Assembly: GCA_002414185.1 (NCBI GenBank)
Contig: DHYS01000011.1
Location: 21,803-34,351 of the forward strand
Source of the DNA: Patescibacteria group bacterium UBA5124
Lineage (GTDB): Bacteria > Patescibacteriota > Gracilibacteria > Absconditabacterales > Absconditicoccaceae
Reading direction: 5' to 3'
Length of the DNA: 12,549 bases
A program made the translations under genes and the position numbers. Below, piece after piece: positions 1 through 7,270 of this stretch. The notes beneath the pieces are model-generated. The model saw only the letters and a list, made by a program, of their open reading frames with translations, was not told the DNA's origin and did not search any database. How positions within the stretch are numbered: the stretch's first letter is position 1; the number at the start of each line of letters is the position of its first letter.

Positions 1-1
1 T

Positions 2-835
2 GTACAAAAAAAATTAGAAGATAATATTTCTGATTTTCATGTATTTGATAGTTGGATTATTTCAAAAGCAAAAACTCTTATAGAAGAATTTAACGACATC
101 TCTACTCCTGAGAAAATCTGAAACTTCATAACATCTCTCATCACCTTTGTAAAACAAGACTTATCAAGTAAATATCTAGAACTTATCAAATCAAACAATT
201 CTAATTTTTCACAAGATATTGCTTTCTTTATTGTAAGTTTGTTAATTAAATTATTTTATCCATATATACCTTCGGTTAGTTCTTCATTACGAGAACTTAT
301 GGAAATACATGGAAATATAGAGGATCCTCTTCCAAATTTATCTATGCAAGGTGTTCAAAAAAACTACTTAATATCATTATTTATGGATCTTATAGATAAA
401 CTCTCTTCTATAAAGACAGCTCAACATCTCAAAAAGCATGATATGGTAAGTATTTTTATTACTTCAAATCCAGATTTTCTTAAATTTACCAAATCCAATG
501 AAGACCTCCTAAAAAAAGTACTTCATGCTGAAGAAATCTTATACTTTACTCACAATGAAAAATATCCTAGCGGATATAGCACAGAAGAAATTATTGATAT
601 TGTCATAGGACTCAAAGTTATGACAAAGGAAGTCTCTTCTTCATCACTCTCTACATTACAAAAACAACTTATTCAGAAAGAGGAATATCTCCAACATACT
701 AAACTTGTTCTTCAAAGTCTTACTTCTAATTGATCAGATTCAGAACTTATTACACAAAAGAAAGAAGAAATATCATCTCTCAAAGAAGAAATAGAAGATC
801 TTACCTTACAAATCAATAAATTAAAAATATCTTAA
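2..835 (+). CDS. valS: Valine--tRNA ligase, C-terminal part (5' truncated by window edge)
   Basis: This is the last 277 residues of a class Ia aminoacyl-tRNA synthetase, which charges tRNA in the cytoplasm. The visible part begins near the anticodon-binding domain entry (FDSWIISKAKTLIEEF, like the usual DKWILSRL segment). It continues through the helical domain, with a KLFYPYIPSVSSSLRELM stretch matching the family's LLHPFMPFITEELW region. It ends in a charged coiled coil of about 60 residues (LQKQLIQKEEYLQHTKLVL, then a second heptad stretch to the TAA stop). A two-stranded C-terminal coiled coil is typical of ValRS and argues against IleRS or LeuRS, though the catalytic HIGH and KMSKS parts lie outside the window. 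Two in-frame UGA codons (118-120 and 731-733) read as Gly. The gene converges with the dCMP deaminase gene across a bidirectional terminator. Confidence 0.75.
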
Positions 836-842
836 CAACATA

Positions 843-866
843 AAAAAGACCCTTTCGGGTCTTTTT
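843..866. terminator. Bidirectional intrinsic terminator between valS and comEB
   Basis: A perfect hairpin AAAAAGACCC-TTTC-GGGTCTTTTT has a 5-bp GC-containing core flanked by A and T tracts, so it ends transcription in either direction. It starts 7 nt after the valS stop and ends 1 nt before the comEB stop codon on the other strand, serving both convergent genes. Confidence 0.9.
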
Positions 867-867
867 C

Positions 868-1353
868 TTATTTTTGAAAATTTATTGTTATTTCTGGTTG
901 TTTTGAGACAAATTGTTCTATCTCTACTCCTGCATGTTCTAGCATTTTTCTCGATGCATTGTAAACATCAGGACCTCATTTAAAGGTATTTGAAAGATAT
1001 ACTACTTTTTTGATTCCTGATTGGATAATAAGTTTAGTACATTCATGACAAGGGAAAAATACAATATAGATAGCACATCCATCAAGATTTCCATGAGCAT
1101 TAAGAATTGCGTTTGCTTCTGCATGAACTACATAAGTATTTTTTTTCTCTAAAAAATTACCATCACTTTCCCAAGGAAATTCTTCGTCAGAACAACCAGC
1201 AGGAAAGCCATTATAACCTATACCTACAATACGTTTTTTTGGATTTACAATACAAGCCCCTACTTGCGTAGATGGATCTTTACTACGATGTGCTGAAAGT
1301 AAAGCAATACCCATAAAGTATTCGTCTCGTGAAATATATCATTCTCTTTTCAT
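868..1353 (-). CDS. comEB: dCMP deaminase (deoxycytidylate deaminase)
   Basis: The 161-aa cytosolic zinc enzyme deaminates dCMP to dUMP, feeding dTMP synthesis. Motifs seen are YFMGIALLSAHRSKDPSTQVG at the N-terminus, GIGYNGFPAGC (dCTP/nucleotide-binding region of the family), the catalytic HAEANAIL, and the zinc-ligand motif PCHEC followed by TKLIIQSGIKKVVY. The C-terminal part (HAGVE..F......ITINF) also resembles eukaryotic and bacterial dCMP deaminases, so the protein is full length. Two UGA codons (at 976-978 and 1339-1341) read as Gly; a standard-code reading would lose both ends. The start is ATG at 1353, giving MKREGYISRDEYF. No Shine-Dalgarno sequence precedes it; the upstream stretch is pyrimidine-rich. 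It lies 34 nt downstream of the gpmI stop on the same strand, so the two are probably co-transcribed. Confidence 0.93.
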
Positions 1354-1387
1354 GAGGAAAAAGAAAAAATAAATCTGATTTTATCTA

Positions 1388-2914
1388 TTATATCAAAGGA
1401 GTTCCTGTCATTTCTGAAGGAATAGCAATTCCCATAAGTTTAAGAACTGTTGGAGCTAAGTCAGACAATCCTCATTTTGGTTGAGATAATTGCACTTCTC
1501 CATTGTGAATATATCGTAATGGAACTGGATTTGTTGTATGAGAAGTTTTAGGTGCTTCTGGAGTTCCCATTTCTTCACAGTTTCCATGATCTGCTGTAAT
1601 AAGAAGATGTATATCATATGTTTTTGCATAGTCTATCATTTGTGCAACAATTGTATCCAGTTTTTCTACTGTAATAATTGCAGCTTGCATACTTCCTGTA
1701 TGTCCTACCATATCTCCATTTGCAAAATTGAGAATAGTGAAATCTACATCTTTAGCATGTTCTTCAAACTGGTCATAGATTTCTTGAGCTGACATTTCTG
1801 GATCAAGATCATAAGTAGCTACTTTGTGACTTGGTACAAGAACATCTTTTTCTCCATCATATACTACTTGCTTGTCTCCATTAAAAAATTTGGTAACATG
1901 GGCAAATTTTTCTGTTTCTGCGAGGTGAAGTTGTCTTGCTTCAGCTTTTGAAATAACTTCTCAGAGTGTATTTTTGATATCAGATTCTTTAACAAAAAGA
2001 GGTCCAGAATATTCTTTGTAATATTTTGTCATCGCTACAAAATAGATGTTTTTGAGTGATTTTGTAGGGAATGCATTGTTTCGTGTTGGATATTTTTTTC
2101 CTTCAGCTGGATCCATAGAGATCATAATAGATTGAGTCATTTGTCTTGCTCTATCTGATCTGAAGTTTAAGAAAAATATAGCATCATTATTTTCGATTTG
2201 TTCTCCTTCCATAAATGCTACTGGTTCTATAAATTCATCATTCATTCCTTGTTCGTAACATTTGGCAATATATTCACTAGGAGTATCATTTGTTTGTCTT
2301 TGACCATACATGATTTCATCGTATGATTTTTGGATTCTTTCTCGATTATTATCTCTATCCATACCAAAATATCTTCCAGAAAAAGAAGCTATTTTTACAT
2401 GTGGATATTTTTCTAATACTTTTTCAAATTTTTTCATTAATTCCAATGCTGATCTAGGTTCCAAATCTCTTCCATCACCAAAAAGATGAAGATATACATT
2501 GATATCACTAGGAAATGATGGTAACAATCCAATAAGATGACTATCCATAGCATGTACTCCTCCTGGTCCAAACAATTGAAGTATATGAAGATTTGATCAT
2601 TTATCTTGGCAGTGTTGAATTCAATCTTTAAATTCTGATAGGTTTACAAAACTTCCATCGTCAATAATATCTTGGATTTCAACCAGATTTTGTTTTATGA
2701 TTCTTCCTGTCCCTATAGTCATATGTCCTACTTCTGAATTCCCCATTTGTCCATCTGGAAGTCCAACTGCTCTTGCAGATGCATCCAATTGTGTTTTTAA
2801 TTTAGAGAAGAGATTTTGTATTGTTGGAGCTTTTGCTTGTAATATTGCGTTTTCTGTAGGTGTTTTAGTATTGATTCCAAATCCATCAAGAATAATAAGT
2901 GCTACTTTTTGCAT
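1388..2914 (-). CDS. gpmI: 2,3-bisphosphoglycerate-independent phosphoglycerate mutase
   Basis: The 508-aa cytosolic glycolytic enzyme interconverts 3- and 2-phosphoglycerate. Its length matches the family (about 510). It belongs to the alkaline phosphatase superfamily with two metal ions. The N-terminus has the metal-binding LIILDGFGI (Asp10) and the phosphoserine loop GLPDGQMGNSEVGHMTIGTG (nucleophile Ser60). The middle has FGPGGVHAMDSH, HLFGDGRDLEPRSA and FLNFRSDRARQMTQ. The C-terminal metal site is LLITADHGNCEEM, followed by HTTNPVPLRYI. Four UGA codons (2621-2623, 2597-2599, 1961-1963, 1472-1474) read as Gly; under the standard code the gene would look like a broken pseudogene. The start is ATG at 2914, with no Shine-Dalgarno sequence. 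Its promoter is proposed at 2967-2994, and comEB follows in the same direction. Confidence 0.95.
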
Positions 2915-2935
2915 ACGATTTCACGAAAAAACTAA

Positions 2936-2965
2936 AAATCTGACCGTAATTCAATAGTCAGATTT
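2936..2965 (-). terminator. Hairpin behind the glycosyltransferase gene, terminator-like
   Basis: There is a perfect 9-bp inverted repeat (AAATCTGAC / GTCAGATTT) with a 12-nt loop. On the minus strand it is followed by TTTAGTTTTTT, as in a rho-independent terminator. It lies 38 nt downstream of the glycosyltransferase stop and 21 nt upstream of gpmI. Because the proposed gpmI transcription start (about 2960) falls inside the first arm, it should act on read-through from the glycosyltransferase gene more than on gpmI's own transcript. Confidence 0.55.
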
Positions 2966-2966
2966 C

Positions 2967-2994
2967 AGTATATTGATTTGATAAGTAAATGCAA
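2967..2994 (-). promoter_or_regulatory. Probable sigma70-type promoter for gpmI-comEB
   Basis: On the minus strand a -35 box TTGCAT (2994-2989) and a -10 box TATACT (2972-2967) are separated by 16 nt. The implied start is near 2960, about 46 nt upstream of the gpmI ATG. Confidence 0.55.
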
Positions 2995-3003
2995 TCTAGG
3001 ATT

Positions 3004-3933
3004 TTATTTTTTGATTCCATCACAGGTTCCTCTTCGGATTGCTTTGAGCAATGGGAGAATATCTTTTCTCGGAGCAAGCAGAAACACTTTTGCAATCAAC
3101 CATAATGGTTGACCTAGAAAACCAACACTATAAAACTGTAATTTTTGTCGTCGTTTGGCATGTTTTTTTACAAAAAGGATTCTATGTTTTGCTTTTCTAT
3201 GTGCTTGATATATATTTCCAATCCATGCATGATCTAGTTTTGTTTTATCTTTTTCCATGTGATAGATTTTGAGATCACGAAGGACGATTATTGGGTATCC
3301 AGCCTGGTACAAAGTATGTGAATAATCTAAGTCTTCATAAACAAAATCGAAGCCTTCGTCCATACGATGTTTTTTGAAAATGTGTGCTGGCGCAAATAAC
3401 GAATTTCCCGAATACATCTCGATCACACAATCCAAGTGATGTCAAAGAATCATCGGTATTGGTCTCGATAACCAATAATTAAAATATCCAAATCATTGAT
3501 TTTGAATATGACCGCTATGTCTATACATCAGCGTTGGAGTAATAATTACGTCTTTCCCCATCTGATTTTTGTATTTTTCCTGATAATGAAGTGATTTTTC
3601 TAGATAATCTTTGGGAAAATCTTCATCATCATCCATCAAATTTATGTATTGTCCTTTTGCTTTTTGAATTCAGAGATTTCTCATAGAACTCACATTCTTA
3701 TGCAAAAACTCTGCATTAAGATTTGAAAAAATAGTAATATGTTCACGATCTATCATTCTTAGATCATTGTTGGTAATTTCATTTAATCGCAGTTGATAAG
3801 AGTCTTTATCAAATGGTTGATCTATAACAAAAATCAATTCACGATCTTTGTGTGTTTGCTGGAGATAGCAATCTATGGTATGTTGTATATTTTTAGTATC
3901 TCATCTACTTTGTACTACTAGACTTACAAGCAT
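3004..3933 (-). CDS. Family 2 glycosyltransferase
   Basis: The 309-aa protein is predicted to transfer a sugar from a nucleotide-sugar donor in surface polysaccharide assembly. The N-terminus MLVSLVVQSRGDTKNIQHTI followed by ELIFVIDQ is the GT-A start (variant of SVIIPTYNR plus the EIIVVDD strand). A metal/donor-binding DxD motif is present as INLMDDDEDF after the AKGQYI segment. The family's acceptor-side acidic motif is visible in DEGFDFVYEDLDYSHTLYQAGYPI (the usual E-D-x-D). A hydrophobic stretch near the C-terminus (FLGQPLWLIAKVFLLAP) could lie in or on the membrane. Four UGA codons read as Gly (3901-3903, 3493-3495, 3442-3444 and the one in NLGIQKA). The start is ATG at 3933, with a weak TAGGGA purine run just upstream, the nearest thing to a ribosome binding site in the window. 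It is divergent from the Wzy-like gene. Donor and acceptor cannot be read from the sequence. Confidence 0.85.
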
Positions 3934-3965
3934 TTTCCCTAGAAAAGTAAAATATTTCTTCCCAT

Positions 3966-3993
3966 ATCCTATGTATTACGAGTTGATTTTCAA
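3966..3993 (-). promoter_or_regulatory. Possible promoter for the glycosyltransferase gene
   Basis: On the minus strand TTGAAA (3993-3988) and TAGGAT (3971-3966) are 16 nt apart, which would give a leader of roughly 25 nt. The -10 match is partial (4 of 6), so this is a candidate only. The remaining part of the 110-bp divergent spacer must carry the promoter of the Wzy-like gene, for which I see no clear pair of boxes. Confidence 0.35.
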
Positions 3994-4043
3994 ATATTTT
4001 TAACTATCAATTTGTCCAATAATTATCACTAATTCTCCAAACA

Positions 4044-5351
4044 ATGCTCTTTTTTATGCGTGTATTTCTGATACTTACCCTCCTCTATCATATTCTCGTA
4101 GTAACTTTGGGATATGGTATTTTTGGAGGTTCTCATCCGCAAATTCCAGCTTTATTGAGAGATGGTTTATGGTTTTGAGTTTTTGGAATAAGTATTCTTA
4201 TTTCTTATAAACATATTTTTTCTTACTTGAGACAATGGAAAAAAGTTTGGTTTGCTTTTGGATGATTGATTCTCTTTTCTCTACTTATCTCATATTTTCA
4301 GAATAAAACTATCTCAGATATGTTTATTGGATTTAAATATGGATTCCAATATTTATTAATTCTTTTGAGTGCTAGCTTTTTTGGATTTATATTTGGATTC
4401 TCAAAATTTGCAAAAGAAAAAATCTGAAAACATACTACTATCCAACACTTCTTTCAGTGGATTATTTGGATTCTCGTAGGGATTGTTGTTGGAGGAATTG
4501 TTTGGCAGGGAGCTAAACTTCTCTGGCCTGATTTCTTTTTTCATATTGGGTATTGACCTCTGGATGACTTCCATTTTGGAGCCAAGCCACCTATTTATTA
4601 TCTTACATGACTCGGAGGAAAACTTAGACTGCAAGGGATATTCTCTGGACCAAATAATTATGGATATTTTTTAGTAGCATTTTTGCCGTTGATATTAGCG
4701 TATTTTAGATTTCAATATACCCAGCGAAAACAAATCTTTACAGAAAAACAAAATCTGATTTCTTTGGTTGTTTTGTTTGTATGGTTAGCATCTATCCTTT
4801 GTACATTGTCGAGAACTGCTATTATTGGTACTGCTGTCGTATTGATTCTCTGAAATATTCGTCGACTCAAAAAACATCGAAAATGGTGAATTGGGATAGG
4901 ATTGGTATTTTTATGAGGAATAATCGGATTAAGTGTATTAAAATGAACTTCTACTCTAGCCCATATTTCTGCTAAATTTTCTAGTTTACAATATGTCGTT
5001 CAACAACCTTTGGGATATGGTTTAGGTACTTCTGGACCAGCTATTCATCACAACTGAACTATTCTTCCAGAAAATTATTTTGTTCAATTGATGATAGATA
5101 TCGGGACTATTGGATTTTTATTCTGGATCCTAACAGTCTGGCAGATTCAAAAACATATTAAAAAAATCTATATCTCTCTCAAAAAATCTGAGACTTATCT
5201 ACGAGATATTTCTCTTATTCGTGCCTTTAGTATATGATGGATAGCCTTATTGGTTATGGGAATATTTCTTCATGTATTTGAAGATAGTATGGTCAATTAT
5301 AGTTTCTTTGTCTTATGGGGATTTATCCTAGGATTTAGTAAACAAAAATAA
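4044..5351 (+). CDS. O-antigen ligase/polymerase-like membrane protein (Wzy_C type)
   Basis: The 435-aa polytopic membrane protein has about ten or more hydrophobic segments along its length. Family hallmarks are SILCTLSRTAIIGTAVVLIL (the conserved S-R-(G/T)-A segment of O-antigen ligases), then a large external loop containing GYGLGTSGPAIHHNGTILPE with NYFVQLMIDIGTIGFLFWI immediately after (the family's G-x-G...N-x-Y...E-x-G-x-x-G pattern). Such proteins polymerise or transfer undecaprenyl-linked glycans at the outer face of the membrane; which of the two cannot be told. About ten UGA codons read as Gly. I chose ATG at 4044; an in-frame ATG at 4056 (MRVFLIL) is an equally good start. No Shine-Dalgarno sequence is visible. 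It is paired divergently with a glycosyltransferase, which supports a surface glycan role. Confidence 0.8.
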
Positions 5352-5383
5352 AAAAAAGCCGCCAGAAACCTGGTGGCTTTTTT
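5352..5383. terminator. Bidirectional intrinsic terminator
   Basis: The hairpin has arms GCCGCCAG and CTGGTGGC (one G-T wobble) around an AAAC loop, flanked by A6-7 on the left and T6 on the right. It begins right after the TAA of the Wzy-like gene and ends 5 nt before the stop of the convergent secreted-protein gene. Confidence 0.9.
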
Positions 5384-5388
5384 ATTAG

Positions 5389-6309
5389 TTAGAACGATAA
5401 GGCAATTCCAAACTTAGTGTCTGTATATCGCCGAAGATTTCGTAATTCATACTCTCTGAAAGGATCGTACATAGATGACATTCTCTTATAGATAGAGATT
5501 AAGAGATCTTGTCTTGCTACTGGCTTATCTGATAGATATCCTAAATTACATAACTTTAAATTTATTAGATAGTAATTTATCAAATCTTCAAGGTTGATCG
5601 AACCTCTTTTATCCGTTTTGAGATATTTCTCTATGTGATTAAATCTGCACTTCATTATAACTGAGGCAAATTCCACATTAAGATCGGACGGCAGCAAAGT
5701 ATAATAATCAAATAATCTCGAAAAATCCTTTCCTTGGCATTCATTCTTTTTGTATTTATCTGAAAGAAAGCCAGTATACTGATTTCTCATTCTATCAAAA
5801 CTTTCATTGTAGTCCTTGTAATTTTCTTTGGATAATAATGATGAATGCTGAAGATAATATATCATAAGATCTATTGTTTTCTGCATTTTATCATTATCCT
5901 TGTCCGCAAGAGCCGCATCAAATGAAACATTAATTGTAGATAATCTCTGTTCCTCATAATATTCTCTTCTTTTGACTGGTTTTTTATTACCATATTTAGC
6001 CGGCAAAGAGACCTTAAATTCAGGGAAAGAGAGTTGCTCATAAGATAAATCTTTAACCTTTCTTTCTATCAGATAAGCTGTATCCCAAGATCTCGCTTTA
6101 AGCATCTTGGAAATTTCGAAACCAGTTGATACAATAGTATCTTTTTGCCAGGCTGGCAACATATACATACTTACTGTATCCTCTAGCACTTTACCCTCCA
6201 AAACTTCAACCATTTTTTCATATTTATCACATTGAAAAATGGTTGGAACTTGTGCTTTACCCATGGAATAACAAGATATCATTCCTACAAAAATCATAAT
6301 TTTCTTCAT
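5389..6309 (-). CDS. Secreted protein of unknown function, Bacteroidota-like signal peptide
   Basis: The 306-aa protein matches no family I recognise. Residues 1-19 form a signal peptide with a short lysine start (MKK), a hydrophobic core and a likely cleavage site GKA|Q before VPTIFQCDKYEKM. A Gln at +1 after Ala is very common in Bacteroidota exported proteins. The mature part is polar and probably mostly helical, with several DYY/YYL-type stretches, and no catalytic motif is evident. All ten or so glycines use GGN and none UGA. CAG, CTG and CCG codons are present, unlike the adjacent DsbA-like cassette, where Gln is nearly always CAA. The start ATG at 6309 is preceded by an A-rich leader (AAATAAACAAAAAAGT) without Shine-Dalgarno. 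It ends with TAA, so it is readable under either code. It may be a horizontal acquisition, but other explanations remain (see findings). Confidence 0.75.
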   Translation of the reverse strand: MKKIMIFVGMISCYSMGKAQVPTIFQCDKYEKMVEVLEGKVLEDTVSMYMLPAWQKDTIVSTGFEISKMLKARSWDTAYLIERKVKDLSYEQLSFPEFKVSLPAKYGNKKPVKRREYYEEQRLSTINVSFDAALADKDNDKMQKTIDLMIYYLQHSSLLSKENYKDYNESFDRMRNQYTGFLSDKYKKNECQGKDFSRLFDYYTLLPSDLNVEFASVIMKCRFNHIEKYLKTDKRGSINLEDLINYYLINLKLCNLGYLSDKPVARQDLLISIYKRMSSMYDPFREYELRNLRRYTDTKFGIALSF

Positions 6310-6340
6310 ACTTTTTTGTTTATTTTTATTTTACCTTGTG

Positions 6341-6368
6341 AGTATAATTATTTCTTACAAAAAATCAA
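6341..6368 (-). promoter_or_regulatory. Probable promoter for the secreted-protein gene
   Basis: On the minus strand TTGATT (6368-6363) and TATACT (6346-6341) are separated by 16 nt, implying a leader of about 25 A-rich nucleotides. The Bacteroidota -7 box (TAnnTTTG) was looked for and not found. Confidence 0.5.
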
Positions 6369-6568
6369 CCCAATCATATTATATCACATTTTCTCAAAAT
6401 AACAATATATTATACAATCTCTTATAAATTGTTTCGTTTTTTTCCTATCAATAGATAGTATGTCAATTCAAATCTATATTCATAAGCCACCTTTACCTTG
6501 TTTTGATAGTGTATTTTTGTATAGATAATCAGATTTATGATTTTTATTTTATTATTTATGCTATTGTC
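6369..6568. other. AT-rich divergent intergenic region
   Basis: About 200 bp separate the promoter of the secreted-protein gene from the first gene of the DsbA-like cassette. It is very AT-rich. It contains TTGATA (6503-6508) with GATAAT 15 nt downstream (6524-6529), and a TATGCT box (6557-6562) placed 6 nt before the ATG at 6569. Either could be the cassette promoter. A 22-codon ATG ORF at 6460-6528 has no supporting evidence. Nothing else is recognised. Confidence 0.4.
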
Positions 6569-6964
6569 ATGGCAACTACAAAAAAAACTCCAGTATCTGC
6601 TAAAAAATTACCTACAGTTACTGTAGAAACAAAAAAAATTACTTCTAACAAAGACTGCTGCGATGTCTCTACAGACTGCTGCAAAAAAGAATCTAAATGT
6701 CATTTGATAGGAGGTATTTTATTGGTTATTAATACAATTTTATTGGTAGCTATTTTCCTTGGACAAACAAAGTTTGAATCAATGAGAGTTGGTGGTAGTG
6801 AAAATTATAAACTTCTTAAACAAGTATATACTTCTGAAGGATATAAGACACAACAAAAACAACAAATAGAACAAGCTATCCAAATGTTTAACACTACTAC
6901 TCAAGCTGTAGATCAAACACAACAAGCTCCTGCTCAAGATATGCAAGTACAACAAGTTCAATAA
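6569..6964 (+). CDS. Single-TM protein with Cys-rich N-terminal tail, cassette gene 1
   Basis: The 131-aa protein has no family I recognise. It has a lysine-rich N-terminal tail with five cysteines (Cys30, 31, 37, 38, 44; CC-x5-CC-x5-C), one TM helix (about 46-64), then a juxtamembrane segment FESMRVGGSENYKLLKQVYTSEGYK followed by a Gln-rich tail. That segment aligns with the same region of the next two genes (L.VGG.EN..L...Y..E.YK.QQ). By the positive-inside rule the Cys tail is cytoplasmic and the shared module outside. An upstream in-frame codon (6503) would add a hydrophobic leader, but ATG at 6569 gives MATTKKTPVSAKK, a more natural start. No UGA codons and no Shine-Dalgarno sequence. 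The next gene begins 30 nt downstream. Confidence 0.8.
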   Translation: MATTKKTPVSAKKLPTVTVETKKITSNKDCCDVSTDCCKKESKCHLIGGILLVINTILLVAIFLGQTKFESMRVGGSENYKLLKQVYTSEGYKTQQKQQIEQAIQMFNTTTQAVDQTQQAPAQDMQVQQVQ

Positions 6965-6994
6965 TATTCATTTACTTAGTTATTTACTGTTCAT

Positions 6995-7243
6995 ATGAAA
7001 CAAATTAAAAAACATGAAGATCTTATTATCTTAATTCTTATTGGTTTAAATATTCTTTTGATAGCTTATATTGCATTCTGTAAAAAAGATGCTTTATCAT
7101 TAGAAACTCTAAAGGTTGGTGGTAAAGAAAACTTTAGACTTGTTCAAGATCTTTACAACAATGAAGCTTACAAAAACCAACAAACTACTGCTATTCAACA
7201 AGCAGTTAGCTCTTTTGCTCAACAAGATTGAACAAACCAATAA
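6995..7243 (+). CDS. Small single-TM protein, cassette gene 2
   Basis: The 82-aa protein of unknown function is a short charged N-terminus, one TM helix (about residues 10-28), then KKDALSLETLKVGGKENFRLV and DLYNNEAYKNQQ. This is the same module, almost residue for residue, as in gene 3, but without any following domain. A UGA Gly codon (7229-7231) four residues from the end means the true stop is TAA at 7241-7243 (ending QQDGTNQ). The DNA of the module is also similar to gene 3 (around 7073-7200 against 7367-7495), which points to tandem duplication. No Shine-Dalgarno sequence precedes the ATG. It could be a helper or competing subunit of the DsbA-like protein; that is inference. Confidence 0.8.
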
Positions 7244-7255
7244 TTCTTTTATAAT
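7228..7255 (+). promoter_or_regulatory. Candidate internal promoter for the DsbA-like gene
   Basis: TTGAAC (7228-7233) and a consensus TATAAT (7250-7255) are separated by 16 nt. The -35 box overlaps the last codons of gene 2. The predicted start near 7262 leaves a leader of only about 9 nt before ATG 7271, too short for a Shine-Dalgarno sequence. Confidence 0.55.
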
Positions 7256-7270
7256 TTATTCTCATTGACA

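Noticed and set aside
239..733. Separate 164-aa protein starting at TTG 239
   Set aside because: It is an internal part of the valS 3' end. The frame is open from base 2 when UGA is Gly and continues past 733 to TAA at 833-835.
1388..2914. gpmI as a broken pseudogene in three pieces
   Set aside because: The pieces are in one frame and separated only by TGA codons, which read as glycine; all catalytic motifs are present and the length is normal.
6460..6528. 22-codon ORF (MSIQIYIHKPPLPCFDSVFLYR) upstream of the cassette, faintly like a radical-SAM start
   Set aside because: It is very short, lies in an AT-rich promoter region, lacks any continuation or cysteine cluster, and has no supporting context.
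6503..6568. N-terminal extension of cassette gene 1 (MIVYFCIDNQIYDF...)
   Set aside because: It would start at a TTG that overlaps a TTGATA box and add a Tyr/Ile-rich stretch unlike the family; ATG at 6569 gives a start similar to its paralogues.
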